From JAEUMW01 sp039807745 (GTDB lineage Bacteria; Pseudomonadota; Gammaproteobacteria; Burkholderiales; JAEUMW01), in assembly GCA_039807745.1 (NCBI GenBank), contig JBDHRV010000021.1, positions 1 to 32,037 of the forward strand: a stretch of 32,037 nucleotides of DNA, in the 5' to 3' direction. Of the stretch, positions 14,086-22,707 are shown piece by piece. Under the pieces are notes generated by a model. The model saw only the letters and a list, made by a program, of their open reading frames with translations, did no database searches and was not told where the DNA came from. Numbering within the stretch: position 1 is the stretch's first letter; each line of letters starts with the position of its first letter. The position numbers and the translations under genes are program-made.

Positions 14086-14802
14086 TCAATTCGAACTACG
14101 GAAGCGACGCGTGAGCAGCTGCCGGAGGCGTTCCTTCTCGGCGATCACCTTGCTTGCATACTGAGCGGTCGTATCCCAGGGCGAGCCGTTATACATCTGC
14201 AATCCGGTTTGCAGATTTCCGCCGCTGCGGCCAATGTAATCCTTCAGGACCTTCGCGCCGACCAGTACGTTGACACTGGGATTCAGAAATGACGCGTCCG
14301 ACTGCGAGTCCGGCAATTTGTCGGCATGGTATTTCGGGATCACCTGCATGAGACCTTGGGCGCCTGCGTTGCTCTCCGCGATCGGATTGAATCGCGACTC
14401 CACGGCCATCACCGCCAGAATGAGCAGGGGGTCGAGGTTGACCTCGTGGCCCACCGCAAAAGCCATCTCGACCAACCGCTGAATGGCCTCGGTAGATACG
14501 AAATAGCGCTTGCCGAGATAGTCTGACATCGCGCGGATTTTTCGCTCTTCCGGCGCGGGAGCACGCGGTTCCACGGCAGGCGCAGCGGTGGCGACCACGG
14601 CAACTGGATCGGCCACGAAAGGCTGCAGCGGCACCGACTCCTCGACGACCGGCTCGGTGACCGCCACGCTTGGCCTGCCTTGCAGGCTGACCGCGAGAGC
14701 AATCATGCTCAGCATGAGTGCCGCCAAACTGGCAAAGGACGGGGCCTGGAAGCTCCCATACGGCGCGTACGACCACGAAATACCGCTGGACTCATTCGCC
14801 AT
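14086..14802 (-). CDS. Membrane-anchored lytic transglycosylase (SLT domain)
   Basis: 238 residues with a perfect AAAGGAGGT site 7 nt before the ATG. One membrane helix (24-40) follows a short cytoplasmic start, then a Pro/Ala/Val-rich linker (45-87). The SLT domain covers about 105-215: catalytic Glu E135 in ILAVMAVESRFNP, then AGAQGLMQVIP (146-156), LQMYNGSPWD and a charged helical end. These enzymes cleave the MurNAc-GlcNAc bond to 1,6-anhydro products, which AmpD, also encoded in this window, helps to recycle. The protein is anchored by a helix rather than lipid-modified. Confidence 0.9.
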   Translation of the reverse strand: MANESSGISWSYAPYGSFQAPSFASLAALMLSMIALAVSLQGRPSVAVTEPVVEESVPLQPFVADPVAVVATAAPAVEPRAPAPEERKIRAMSDYLGKRYFVSTEAIQRLVEMAFAVGHEVNLDPLLILAVMAVESRFNPIAESNAGAQGLMQVIPKYHADKLPDSQSDASFLNPSVNVLVGAKVLKDYIGRSGGNLQTGLQMYNGSPWDTTAQYASKVIAEKERLRQLLTRRFRSSN

Positions 14803-15020
14803 CGAATGACCTCCTTTCTGTGTTCGAGGGTACGCGTATGAGCCGGATGGTCCGTAGGGGTTGGACCGAAAGGCTCAGGAGAGCGCGGACCCTGCGCGCC
14901 GGCGATCAACCGCCAGCGCCCCCGATCAGTCTCTGCGCAATCCTTGCTGCAGAGTTGTTTCGGGCTTCAGGAAAGCGCCTGCGGGACAGGCGGGCGAGAT
15001 CTCTTATTGCATTGCAATAT
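14803..15020 (-). other. Long 5' leader of the lytic transglycosylase gene
   Basis: If transcription starts at the promoter at 15027-15055, the mRNA carries about 218 nt before the start codon. It includes a hairpin at 14976-14992 (CGCCTG / CAGGCG) and other GC-rich self-complementary parts. No known riboswitch class was recognised. Nothing in it codes convincingly for protein. Confidence 0.35.
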
Positions 15021-15026
15021 CACTAT

Positions 15027-15055
15027 ATTATTGTGTCCGGGACGTGCCATGTCAA
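15027..15055 (-). promoter_or_regulatory. Candidate sigma-70 promoter reading toward the lytic transglycosylase
   Basis: Leftward TTGACA (15050-15055), 17-bp spacer, AATAAT (15027-15032; five of six). It lies in an AT-rich patch within GC-rich DNA. An ATTGC-ATT-GCAAT inverted repeat (about 15006-15018) lies just downstream of the -10, near the expected start site. Confidence 0.6.
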
Positions 15056-15152
15056 CCCTGGAGACTGCTCCCGGAGCGGATGGGCGGTCGCGTCTGGGCA
15101 CTGCTGGGGGGGCGATGTCTCCGCGCTGCCGGGTGGGATGCGGCGCCGTTGC

Positions 15153-15181
15153 TTGATTCCCCGGGGGGCGGTTTCTATACT
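15153..15181 (+). promoter_or_regulatory. Sigma-70 promoter of the EF-G-like gene
   Basis: Rightward TTGATT (15153-15158), 17-bp spacer, TATACT (15176-15181). It sits 35 nt before the ATG of the EF-G-like gene. The short leader carries the GGGAGGGG ribosome binding site. Confidence 0.65.
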
Positions 15182-15216
15182 CGCCGGATACCAATGACGG
15201 GAGGGGAGCAGAGCAC

Positions 15217-17262
15217 ATGCCCAAGTTTGGCACGGAGTCCATTCGCGCGATCGCCTTCGTGGGCCACGGCGGCGCTGGTAAGACTACCCTGGTGGAGGCG
15301 CTCCTGGCGAGCACGGGCGAGGTGCAGACCGCCGGCACAGTCGAGCGTGGCAACACAGTGTGCGACTTCGAGCCCATCGAGAAGAAGCACGGCCACTCGC
15401 TCTACTCCACGCTCGCGCACTTCACCCACCGCGATTCCCACGTCTACCTGGTCGACACCCCTGGTTATCCGGATTTTCTCGGCCAGGCCATTGGCGCGCT
15501 TTCCGCCGTGGACACGGCCGCGATCGTCGTCAATGCTCAGAACGGCATCGAGATGATTACGAGCCGCATGATGCAGTGGTCCGCGAAGCGCAATCTCTGC
15601 CGACTCCTGATCGTGAACAAGATCGACGCCGAAAACGTGGATCTTCCGGCCCTCCTCGCGAGCATTCAGGAGGCTTTCGGCAAGGAATGCCTGCCAATCA
15701 ATCTGCCGGCCGCCGGGGGTAACAGGGTGGTTGACTGTTTCTTCAACCCTTCCGGAGACGCCGATTTCTCCTCGGTCGAGGACGCCCATCGGACGCTCGT
15801 CGATCAGGTGGTCGAGGTGGACGAGGACCTGATGTCCCTTTACCTGGATCAGGGCGAGATCAGCCCGGAGCAGTTGCACGCGCCGTTCGAACGCGCCTTG
15901 CGCGAAGGCCACCTGATCCCGGTGTGCTTTGTGTCCGCGCGCAACGGTGCGGGCATCCCCGAGCTTCTCGAGATCTTCTCCCGTCTGATGCCCAATCCAA
16001 CCGAAGGAAATCCGCCCGTGTTTCTCAAGGGCGAAGGGGTGCAGGCGGAGGAAGTCGTCGCCGTTCCGGACCCGAAGAAACACGTGCTGGCCCACGTGTT
16101 CAAGGTTGTGGTCGATCCCTTCGTGGGCCGACTCGGCATCTTCCGCGTGCATCAGGGGACGATCACCCGCGACACGCAGCTCTATGTCGGGGACGGGCGC
16201 AAACCCTTCAAAGTCGGGCACATGTTCCTTCTGCAGGGGAAGGAACACGTGGAGACCGATCTGCTGGTACCGGGAGACATCGGTGCAGTCGCCAAGGTCG
16301 AGGAGATGGAGTTCGACGCGGTGCTGCACGATTCGCACGACGAGGACCACTATCACCTGCGTCCGCTCGAGTTTCCGCAGCCCATGTATGGGCTCGCCAT
16401 CGAGCCCAAGCGCCGCGGCGACGAGCAACGCATCTCCGATGTCCTGCACAAACTTACTGCGGAGGATCCCTGCTTCAAAGTCGAGCACAGCAGTTCCACC
16501 CACGAAACCGTGATACGCGGGCTCGGCGAACTGCACGTGCGCTGCGTGCTCGAGCGCATGGCCGAGCAGTACAAGGTGGAGGTGGCGACGCACCCGCCCC
16601 GCATCCCCTACCGCGAGACGGTCACGGGCAAGGCGGAAGGCCACCACCGTCACAAGAAGCAGACCGGCGGCGCGGGTCAGTTCGGGGAAGTGTTCCTGCG
16701 CATCGAACCCCTGCCGCGCGGGGCGGGATTCGAGTTCGTCGACGACGTCTACGGCGGCGCCATCCCCAATCAGTTCATCCCGGCCGTGGAGAAAGGCGTG
16801 CGCCAAGTGCTGGCAGCCGGTCCTCTCGCCGGCTTCCCGGTACAGGACGTCCGCGTCATCGTGTACGACGGCAAGTCACACCCGGTCGATTCGAAGGAAG
16901 TGGCGTTCGTGTCTGCGGGCAAGAAGGCGTTCCTGGATGCCATTCAGAAAGCACGACCGATCGCTCTCGAGCCTGTCGTCGATATCGAGATCTTCGCGCC
17001 GGACACCAACATGGGCGATCTCGCCGGCGACCTTTCGAGCAAGCGTGGTCAGGTAACGGGTACCCAGAATCTGCGCGGCGGCATGGTGAAGATCAAGGGC
17101 CTCGTGCCGTTGGCGGAACTCAACAGCTACCACTCCCGGCTCAAGTCCATGACCGGCGGCCAGGGTTCCTACTTGATCGAGCTCAGCCACTACGAAGTGG
17201 TACCGCCGACGGTGCAGCAGCAACTCGTCGCGCAGAAAAAGGTGGTGCAGGAGGAGGACTGA
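15217..17262 (+). CDS. Elongation factor G-like translational GTPase (EF-G II type)
   Basis: 681 residues. The P-loop reads GHGGAGKT (16-23), unlike AHIDAGKT of canonical EF-G; DTPG (80-83) and NKID (134-137) complete the GTPase motifs. Domains II to V follow: a beta-barrel around 285-370, and a domain IV part with EGHHRHKKQTGGAGQFGEV. The C-terminus ends in domain V (YLIELSHYEVVPP). This P-loop and the short domain I match the EF-G-like subfamily found in addition to FusA in many bacteria. Members differ from FusA in GTPase or recycling properties, and several have no settled role. It stands alone with its own promoter, away from rpsL/rpsG/tufA, which supports a paralogue. Confidence 0.88.
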   Translation: MPKFGTESIRAIAFVGHGGAGKTTLVEALLASTGEVQTAGTVERGNTVCDFEPIEKKHGHSLYSTLAHFTHRDSHVYLVDTPGYPDFLGQAIGALSAVDTAAIVVNAQNGIEMITSRMMQWSAKRNLCRLLIVNKIDAENVDLPALLASIQEAFGKECLPINLPAAGGNRVVDCFFNPSGDADFSSVEDAHRTLVDQVVEVDEDLMSLYLDQGEISPEQLHAPFERALREGHLIPVCFVSARNGAGIPELLEIFSRLMPNPTEGNPPVFLKGEGVQAEEVVAVPDPKKHVLAHVFKVVVDPFVGRLGIFRVHQGTITRDTQLYVGDGRKPFKVGHMFLLQGKEHVETDLLVPGDIGAVAKVEEMEFDAVLHDSHDEDHYHLRPLEFPQPMYGLAIEPKRRGDEQRISDVLHKLTAEDPCFKVEHSSSTHETVIRGLGELHVRCVLERMAEQYKVEVATHPPRIPYRETVTGKAEGHHRHKKQTGGAGQFGEVFLRIEPLPRGAGFEFVDDVYGGAIPNQFIPAVEKGVRQVLAAGPLAGFPVQDVRVIVYDGKSHPVDSKEVAFVSAGKKAFLDAIQKARPIALEPVVDIEIFAPDTNMGDLAGDLSSKRGQVTGTQNLRGGMVKIKGLVPLAELNSYHSRLKSMTGGQGSYLIELSHYEVVPPTVQQQLVAQKKVVQEED

Positions 17263-17282
17263 GGAAATCCGGCAACTGCCGG

Positions 17283-17495
17283 CTAGCGCAGGCGCTTCGC
17301 CGTGTACTCGTCCTCGATGTGATCCCGGAAGTAGCTCACGATCGTCGGTGCCGCCATCAAGCGCCGATGCACCTCCGGGGGCACTCGGGAGTATTGCACC
17401 ACCCTGCCATCGCTGAACTCGATCTCGAGCACCTGACCTCCCGCCTCATAGGCGATGCTTCGAATCTTGTCGGAATTCACTTTTTTGCGTTCCAT
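17283..17495 (-). CDS. KTSC domain-containing small protein
   Basis: 70 residues from the ATG at 17495 with AGGGAG 6 nt upstream; a longer start at 17519 lacks this. The KTSC domain fills most of the protein: SDKIRSIAYEAGGQVLEIEF, then VVQYSRVPPEVHRRLMAAP and SYFRDHIEDEY. The domain was named for similarity to the C-terminus of some lysyl-tRNA synthetases and is thought to bind nucleic acid or protein, with unknown purpose. It is convergent with the EF-G-like gene, with 20 nt between stops. Confidence 0.85.
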   Translation of the reverse strand: MERKKVNSDKIRSIAYEAGGQVLEIEFSDGRVVQYSRVPPEVHRRLMAAPTIVSYFRDHIEDEYTAKRLR

Positions 17496-17604
17496 GTTCA
17501 GCTCCCTGCATGAGCGCACGATGCCACGCTGACTTCACGCCGCTGAACGAGGAAAGTGCCTGCGGGCTCAATGCCCGGGGACGCAACGGCGCACCCGAAG
17601 GCCT

Positions 17605-17632
17605 GGGATCCGGCCCGCTGCGGGCCGATCCC
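17605..17632. repeat. Long GC-rich hairpin without T-run
   Basis: GGGATC-C-GGCCCG pairs with CGGGCC-GATCCC: 12 bp with one bulged C and a CTG loop. It lies between the KTSC and histone-like genes in a non-coding 200-bp gap. No T-run follows on either strand, so it is not a classical terminator; it could be a REP-like element or an mRNA 3'-end stabiliser for the leftward histone-like transcript. Confidence 0.5.
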
Positions 17633-17696
17633 AAGCCGCGGGGGGCGAGGGGCTCAATCTGGACGCGCCCCTGCCCGCCCGCAGGCAGGACCAAGC

Positions 17697-18260
17697 TCAG
17701 TTAGGCTTACCCGAGATCGGAAAAGGCCAAGCCCCCGGCACCGAGACGGACTTGGAGGCTTCTGTGCTTTCCGCCGGAGCCGCAGTGGGGGCCGGCTTTG
17801 CGGGCTTCCTGGCCGCTGGCTTTCTCGTGGCTGGCACTGCCGCTTTCTTCGCCACCGTCTTCTTGGGCGCTGCGGCCTTCTTGGGCGCGGCCTTCTTCAC
17901 CACCTTTTTCGCAGGGGTTTTTTTCGCGACTGCCTTCTTGGCGACTGCCTTCTTGGCGGCGCCTACGGCCTTCTTGGCGACAGCTTTCTTGACGACCTTC
18001 TTGGCGACTGCCTTCTTGGCGGCGCCTACGGCCTTCTTGGCGACAGCTTTCTTGACGACCTTCTTGGCGACTGCCTTCTTGGCGGCGCCTACGGCCTTCT
18101 TGGCTACTGCTTTCTTGACGACCTTCTTCGCAGCGGCCTTCTTGGCAGTACCCGCGACCGCCTTCTTCGCCACGGGCTTCTTCACCGGTTTCTTCGCTGC
18201 TGCCTTCTTGATCGCGCCAGCAGCTTTCTTCGCTGCGGGTTTCTTCGCTTTGGTTGCCAC
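17697..18260 (-). CDS. Histone H1-like lysine/alanine-rich DNA-binding protein
   Basis: 187 residues from a GTG at 18260 with AGGAGG 5 nt upstream. Residues 1 to about 150 are nearly all Lys, Ala, Val and Pro in KKAVAKK/KKPAAKK-type repeats; the last part is Pro/Ala/Ser-rich and ends PGAWPFPISGKPN. This is the AlgP/histone H1-like type, a disordered polycation that binds DNA or RNA. The middle contains a 21-residue unit repeated three times and encoded by near-identical 63-bp DNA repeats. It lies downstream of nrdAB on the same strand, an arrangement I recall from Burkholderiales. The role (nucleoid compaction, gene regulation or PHA-granule tethering) cannot be decided from sequence. Confidence 0.88.
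   Translation of the reverse strand: MATKAKKPAAKKAAGAIKKAAAKKPVKKPVAKKAVAGTAKKAAAKKVVKKAVAKKAVGAAKKAVAKKVVKKAVAKKAVGAAKKAVAKKVVKKAVAKKAVGAAKKAVAKKAVAKKTPAKKVVKKAAPKKAAAPKKTVAKKAAVPATRKPAARKPAKPAPTAAPAESTEASKSVSVPGAWPFPISGKPN
17941..18129 (-). repeat. Three 63-bp tandem repeats inside the histone-like gene
   Basis: Units start at 17941, 18004 and 18067. The first two are identical over all 63 bp; the third differs at three positions. Each encodes 21 residues, so gain or loss of a unit keeps the frame. The identity of two copies points to recent duplication. Confidence 0.95.
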
Positions 18261-18300
18261 TAGAACCTCCTATTGAGTGGTAAGGTATCGCACTTCAAAC

Positions 18301-18323
18301 GAAGACACCCCGAAAGTGTCTTC
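18301..18323. repeat. Perfect hairpin between nrdB and the histone-like gene
   Basis: GAAGACAC and GTGTCTTC form an 8-bp stem with a 7-nt loop. It lies 153 nt after the nrdB stop and 41 nt before the histone-like start. No clear T-run follows in the leftward direction (GTTTG), so it may be a weak nrdB terminator or an operator for the histone-like gene. The rest of 18261-18476 shows no supported gene. Confidence 0.5.
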
Positions 18324-18476
18324 AACACTGCCAGCGCCCGGAGCCGCGTGGTGCACAGGGCACCCGCGGCTGCCGGACAACTCAGCAGCTTTGCCGAGGC
18401 ACGAATCCCGCGGTCCGTCCCGCAAGGGCCGCGCCTGCAATCCTTTACCGCCGCGCTCGCGCGCGCACCGTTCGTG

Positions 18477-19589
18477 TCAGTCCCAGCTGAGCGCACCGCC
18501 CGTCTGGTACTCGATGACACGCGTTTCGAAGAAATTTCGTTCCTTCTTCAGATCGATCATCTCGCTCATCCAGGGGAACGGGTTGTTCGCACCCGGGAAG
18601 AGCGGTTCGAGGCCGATCTGCACACAGCGTCGGTTGGCAATGAAACGAAGATATTCCTTGAACATGGGCGCATTGAGTCCGAGCACCCCGCGCGGCATCG
18701 TGTCCTCCGCATAGCGGTACTCGATCTCGACACCCCTTTGCATGAGTGTCCGGATATCCTCACGGAACTCGGGTGTCCACAGGCGTGGATTCTCGAGCTT
18801 GATCTGGTTGATGACGTCGATCCCGAAGTTGCAGTGCATCGACTCATCGCGAAGAATGTACTGGTACTGCTCGGCCGCGCCGGTCATCTTGTTCTGGCGC
18901 CCGAGGGCGAGAATCTGGGTGAACCCCACGTAGAAGAACATGCCTTCCATGATGCAGGCGAAGACGATCAGGCTTTTCAGCAACCGCCGATCCGCCTCGG
19001 CCGTGCCGGTCCGGAAGGTCGGATCGGTCAGGGTATCGATGAAGGGGATCAGGAACTCGTCCTTCTCGCGGATGCTGGTGACCTCGTGGTAGGCGTTGAA
19101 GACCTCGCCCTCGTCCAGCCCCAGACTCTCCACGATGTACTGGTAGGCGTGAGTGTGAATGGCTTCCTCGAACGCCTGCCGCAGCAGGTACTGACGGCAT
19201 TCCGGGGCGGTGATGTGGCGATACGTGCCGAGCACGATGTTGTTTGCCGCCAGTGAATCCGCCGTGACGAAGAATCCGAGGTTGCGCCTGACAATGCGAC
19301 GCTCGTCGTGGGTCAGACCGTTCGGGTTCTTCCAGGTCGCGATGTCGCGACTCATGTTGATCTCCTGCGGCATCCAGTGGTTTGCGCAGGCGGCGAGGTA
19401 CTTCTCCCACGCCCATTTGTACTTGAAAGGAACGAGTTGATTGACGTCGGTCTTGCCGTTGATGATGCGCTTGTCCTCCACCCGGATGCGGGTGAAGCGC
19501 TCCGCCTCGGCCGCCGGCGCGTGCGACCGCACTCCCGCACGTGCGGTGCGCTCGGTGCGGGTTGCGATCTCCTCGTCGAATTGCAGCAT
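18477..19589 (-). CDS. nrdB: Class Ia ribonucleotide reductase beta subunit
   Basis: 370 residues with GAGGAG about 10 nt upstream. It houses the di-iron/tyrosyl radical that starts ribonucleotide reduction. Candidate metal ligands are D111 (TADSL), E142 and H145 (EEAIHTHAY), a later Glu in IMEGMFF, and the E-x2-H of RDESMH. Y149, four residues after H145, is in the radical tyrosine position. All are present, so the tyrosyl radical type is predicted rather than a tyrosine-less class Ic enzyme. It follows nrdA after a 199-nt gap on the same strand. The C-terminal tail, which docks on NrdA, is present (TGGALSWD). Confidence 0.96.
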   Translation of the reverse strand: MLQFDEEIATRTERTARAGVRSHAPAAEAERFTRIRVEDKRIINGKTDVNQLVPFKYKWAWEKYLAACANHWMPQEINMSRDIATWKNPNGLTHDERRIVRRNLGFFVTADSLAANNIVLGTYRHITAPECRQYLLRQAFEEAIHTHAYQYIVESLGLDEGEVFNAYHEVTSIREKDEFLIPFIDTLTDPTFRTGTAEADRRLLKSLIVFACIMEGMFFYVGFTQILALGRQNKMTGAAEQYQYILRDESMHCNFGIDVINQIKLENPRLWTPEFREDIRTLMQRGVEIEYRYAEDTMPRGVLGLNAPMFKEYLRFIANRRCVQIGLEPLFPGANNPFPWMSEMIDLKKERNFFETRVIEYQTGGALSWD

Positions 19590-19788
19590 TGATCAGGGTC
19601 TCCTCAAGATCTCTTACTGGTGCTCGCTAGAGCGCGAAATTTGACTTCCCTGAGCATTTCGGACCCGCTGCCGAAAGCAAGCAGCATGCCGCTCCTGCCC
19701 GTCATATCAACTGAAAAATCCATTGCTTGCGCGGTTTCCCGCTGACGCCGGAAGGCAATCCGACGCCTCGACGCGCTGGCTGCGCGCG

Positions 19789-22632
19789 TCACTGGCAGGC
19801 CTCGCACTCCGGGTTGTCGATCGCGCAGAACTTCGCGTCCTGCGTGTCCGTGGCTTTGCCGGCATCGCTCGGCACCGCGTTCAACGTTCCGCCGCGCACC
19901 GTGGACTTCTCCGCATGCGTGGCGCCGAGGGTCCGCAGGTAGTATGTAGTCTTGAGCCCGCGCAGCCAGGCGAGCTTGTAGGTCTCATCGAGCTTGCGTC
20001 CCGATACGCCCGCCATGTAGAGGTTGAGCGACTGCGCCTGATCGATCCACTTCTGGCGCCGGGCCGCAGCCTCGACCAGCCACGCGGGCTCAATCTCGAA
20101 CGCGGTGGCGTACAGGCTGCGGATCTCCGCGGGTACCCGATCGATGCGTGCGAGGCTGCCGTCGAAGTACTTGAGGTCGGCGATCATGACCTCGTCCCAC
20201 ATGTTGAGCTTCTTCAGGTCCGCGACCAGGTAGTCGTTCGCCACCGTGAACTCGCCCGAGAGGTTCGACTTGACGAAGAGGTTCTGGAAGTTCGGCTCGA
20301 TGCTGGCCGACACGCCGACGATGTTGGCGATGGTAGCCGTGGGAGCGATCGCGAGGCAGTTGGAGTTGCGCATGCCGAAGCGCTGGATTCGCTCGCGCAG
20401 TGCGCCCCAGTCGAGCGTCGCCGAGAGATCCACGTCCACGTAGCCGCCGCGCTCGAGCGACAGGAGCTTCAGGGTGTCTGGAGGAAGGATCCCCTTCGAC
20501 CAGAGCGATCCCGCGAAGGTCGCGTAGGGGCCGCGCTCCTGGGCGAGTTCGGTGGAGCCCCAGTAGGCGTAGTAGGCAACCGCCTCCATCGACTGGTCCG
20601 CGAAGTCCACCGCCGCCTGTGACGCGTAGGGCATGCGCAGCACGTGCAGGCAATCCTGGAATCCCATGACGCCGAGGCCCACCGGCCGGTGCTTCAGGTT
20701 GGCGTTGCGCGCCTTGCCGACCGCGTAGTAGTTGATGTCGATGACGTTATCGAGCATGCGCATCGCCGTGCGGATCGTCCGGCGCAGCCTGTCGTGATCG
20801 ATGCGCCCGTCGATCAGATGATTGAGCAGGTTGATCGATCCCAGGTTGCAGACCGCGATCTCGCTCTCGGACGTATTGAGTGTGATCTCCGTGCAAAGGT
20901 TCGAGCTGTGCACCACGCCCACATGCTGCTGCGGGGAGCGCACGTTGCAGGGATCCTTGAAGGCAATCCACGGATGCCCGGTTTCGAACAGCATCGAGAG
21001 CATCTTCCGCCATAGCTGCTGCGCCGGCATCTTCTTGTAGAGCCTGAGCTCGCCGCGCGCTGCCTTCGCCTCGTAGCGCTGGTAGGTCTCTTCGAAATCC
21101 TTCCCGTAGCGGTCGTGCAGGTCGGGTACGTCGGACGGCGAGAACAGCGTCCATTCGCCACCCTCCGTCACGCGCTTCATGAAGAGGTCGGGTATCCAGT
21201 TGGCCGTGTTCATGTCGTGGGTGCGGCGGCGGTCATCGCCCGTGTTCTTGCGCAGCTCCAGGAATTCCTCGATGTCGAGGTGCCAGGTCTCCAGATAGGA
21301 GCAGACCGCCCCCTTGCGCTTGCCGCCCTGATTCACCGCGACTGCGGTGTCGTTCACCACCTTGAGGAACGGCACCACGCCCTGCGACCTGCCATTGGTG
21401 CCCTTGATGTAGGAGCCCAGGGCACGCACCGGCGTCCAGTCGTTGCCGAGCCCGCCCGCGTACTTCGAGAGCAGCGCGTTCTCCTTGATCGCCTCGTAGA
21501 TGCCGTCGAGGTCGTCGGAAACCGTGGTCAGATAGCAGCTCGACAACTGGGAGCGCAGCGTCCCGGAGTTGAAAAGGGTCGGCGTCGAGTTCATGAAGTC
21601 AAACGACGAGAGGACATCGTAGAACTCGATGGCGCGCGCCTCACGCTCCGCCTCGTTCAGGGCAAGCCCCATCGCGACCCGCATGAAGAAAGCCTGGGGC
21701 AGCTCGATGCGGTGGTCACGGACGTGCAAGAAGTAGCGGTCGTACAGCGTCTGCAAGCCCAGGTAGCCGAACTTGAGGTCACGGCGCGCGTCCAGCGCCG
21801 CACCCAGGCACGCGAGGTCGTATTGCGCAAGACACGGATCGATCAGCTCGGCCTCGATGCCGCGCGCGATGAACTCGGGGAAGTATTCCGCGTAGCGCGT
21901 CGCCATGCGCTCCTGGCGCACCTCCTCGCCCAGCACCTCGTGGCGAACGGTATGGAGGAGCAGGCGCGCGGTCACGAAGCTGTAGGCCGGGTCCTTCTCG
22001 ATCAGCGATCGCGCCGCCAGGATCGCGCACTTCCTCACCTCGTCCATGGGCACGCCGTCGTACAGGTCCTTGACCACGCTCTGCATGATCAGCGCCGCAT
22101 CGACCGCCTCTCCCAGTCCCTGGCAAGCCTCGTCCATCAGCGATCGGATGGCGGCAAGGTCGAGCGGTCGCGCGACTCCATCCTCGATCACGTTGATGAC
22201 CTGGGTCGAGACTGCCGCCGCTGCTTCCTTGATGCGTGCGCGTTCGCGCGACCGCTCTTCGCGGTAGAGGACGTAACGGCGCGCTACCTCGTGCTCGCCC
22301 GAACGCATGAGGGCAAGCTCCACCTGATCCTGGATGTCCTCTATGTGAAAGGTGCCGCCATGCGGCTGCCGCCGCATCAGCGCGCTCACTACGCTCGCCG
22401 TGAGGTCGGAGACGAGCTCACGGATCCGGGCCGACGCGGCGCCCTGGCCGCCGTTCACCGCGAGGAAGGCCTTGGTCATGGCGATGGCTATCTTGGCCGG
22501 CTCGAAACGAACCACGGCGCCATTGCGGCGGATGACCTTGTATTCGGCGAGGCGCGCGTCGGCGGCGCCGTCATCTTCGATCGGGAACACGGCATGCGCC
22601 ACCGTGGCCTGGCCTTCCAAGACGATCTGCAT
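19789..22632 (-). CDS. nrdA: Class Ia ribonucleotide reductase alpha subunit with two ATP-cones
   Basis: 947 residues, GGAGG 8 nt upstream. It reduces ribonucleoside diphosphates to deoxyribonucleotides. Two ATP-cone domains lie at about 31-125 (YKVIRRNGAVVRFEPAKI) and 145-235 (INVIEDGVARPLDLAAI), a double-cone layout like Pseudomonas aeruginosa NrdA; cones carry the ATP/dATP activity switch. The active site has C366 (SSCYL) and C595 (CNLGSIN) as the redox pair, and N578, C580 and E582 (NLCTE) for the radical step. The C-terminal swinging pair is C943/C946 (ECEACQ). Two NrdR-like boxes and a candidate promoter lie upstream. Confidence 0.97.
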   Translation of the reverse strand: MQIVLEGQATVAHAVFPIEDDGAADARLAEYKVIRRNGAVVRFEPAKIAIAMTKAFLAVNGGQGAASARIRELVSDLTASVVSALMRRQPHGGTFHIEDIQDQVELALMRSGEHEVARRYVLYREERSRERARIKEAAAAVSTQVINVIEDGVARPLDLAAIRSLMDEACQGLGEAVDAALIMQSVVKDLYDGVPMDEVRKCAILAARSLIEKDPAYSFVTARLLLHTVRHEVLGEEVRQERMATRYAEYFPEFIARGIEAELIDPCLAQYDLACLGAALDARRDLKFGYLGLQTLYDRYFLHVRDHRIELPQAFFMRVAMGLALNEAEREARAIEFYDVLSSFDFMNSTPTLFNSGTLRSQLSSCYLTTVSDDLDGIYEAIKENALLSKYAGGLGNDWTPVRALGSYIKGTNGRSQGVVPFLKVVNDTAVAVNQGGKRKGAVCSYLETWHLDIEEFLELRKNTGDDRRRTHDMNTANWIPDLFMKRVTEGGEWTLFSPSDVPDLHDRYGKDFEETYQRYEAKAARGELRLYKKMPAQQLWRKMLSMLFETGHPWIAFKDPCNVRSPQQHVGVVHSSNLCTEITLNTSESEIAVCNLGSINLLNHLIDGRIDHDRLRRTIRTAMRMLDNVIDINYYAVGKARNANLKHRPVGLGVMGFQDCLHVLRMPYASQAAVDFADQSMEAVAYYAYWGSTELAQERGPYATFAGSLWSKGILPPDTLKLLSLERGGYVDVDLSATLDWGALRERIQRFGMRNSNCLAIAPTATIANIVGVSASIEPNFQNLFVKSNLSGEFTVANDYLVADLKKLNMWDEVMIADLKYFDGSLARIDRVPAEIRSLYATAFEIEPAWLVEAAARRQKWIDQAQSLNLYMAGVSGRKLDETYKLAWLRGLKTTYYLRTLGATHAEKSTVRGGTLNAVPSDAGKATDTQDAKFCAIDNPECEACQ

Positions 22633-22707
22633 CTGCGCCTGCCTCCTACATCGTTCTTGTTGCGGGAACCGCGACCGAGGCGCGGGCCGTATTGCTTCGC
22701 TTCTGGA

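Noticed and set aside
15006..15036. Possible NrdR box near TCACTATATTATTGTGT
   Set aside because: It needs a one-base insertion to fit the 16-bp palindrome, stands alone and controls no ribonucleotide reductase gene.
15175..16806. 543-codon leftward frame opposite the EF-G-like gene
   Set aside because: Shadow of the GTPase gene, which has intact GTPase motifs, promoter and ribosome site.
17697..18260. CRISPR-like repeat array
   Set aside because: The 63-bp repeats are directly tandem without spacers and encode an in-frame Lys/Ala protein.
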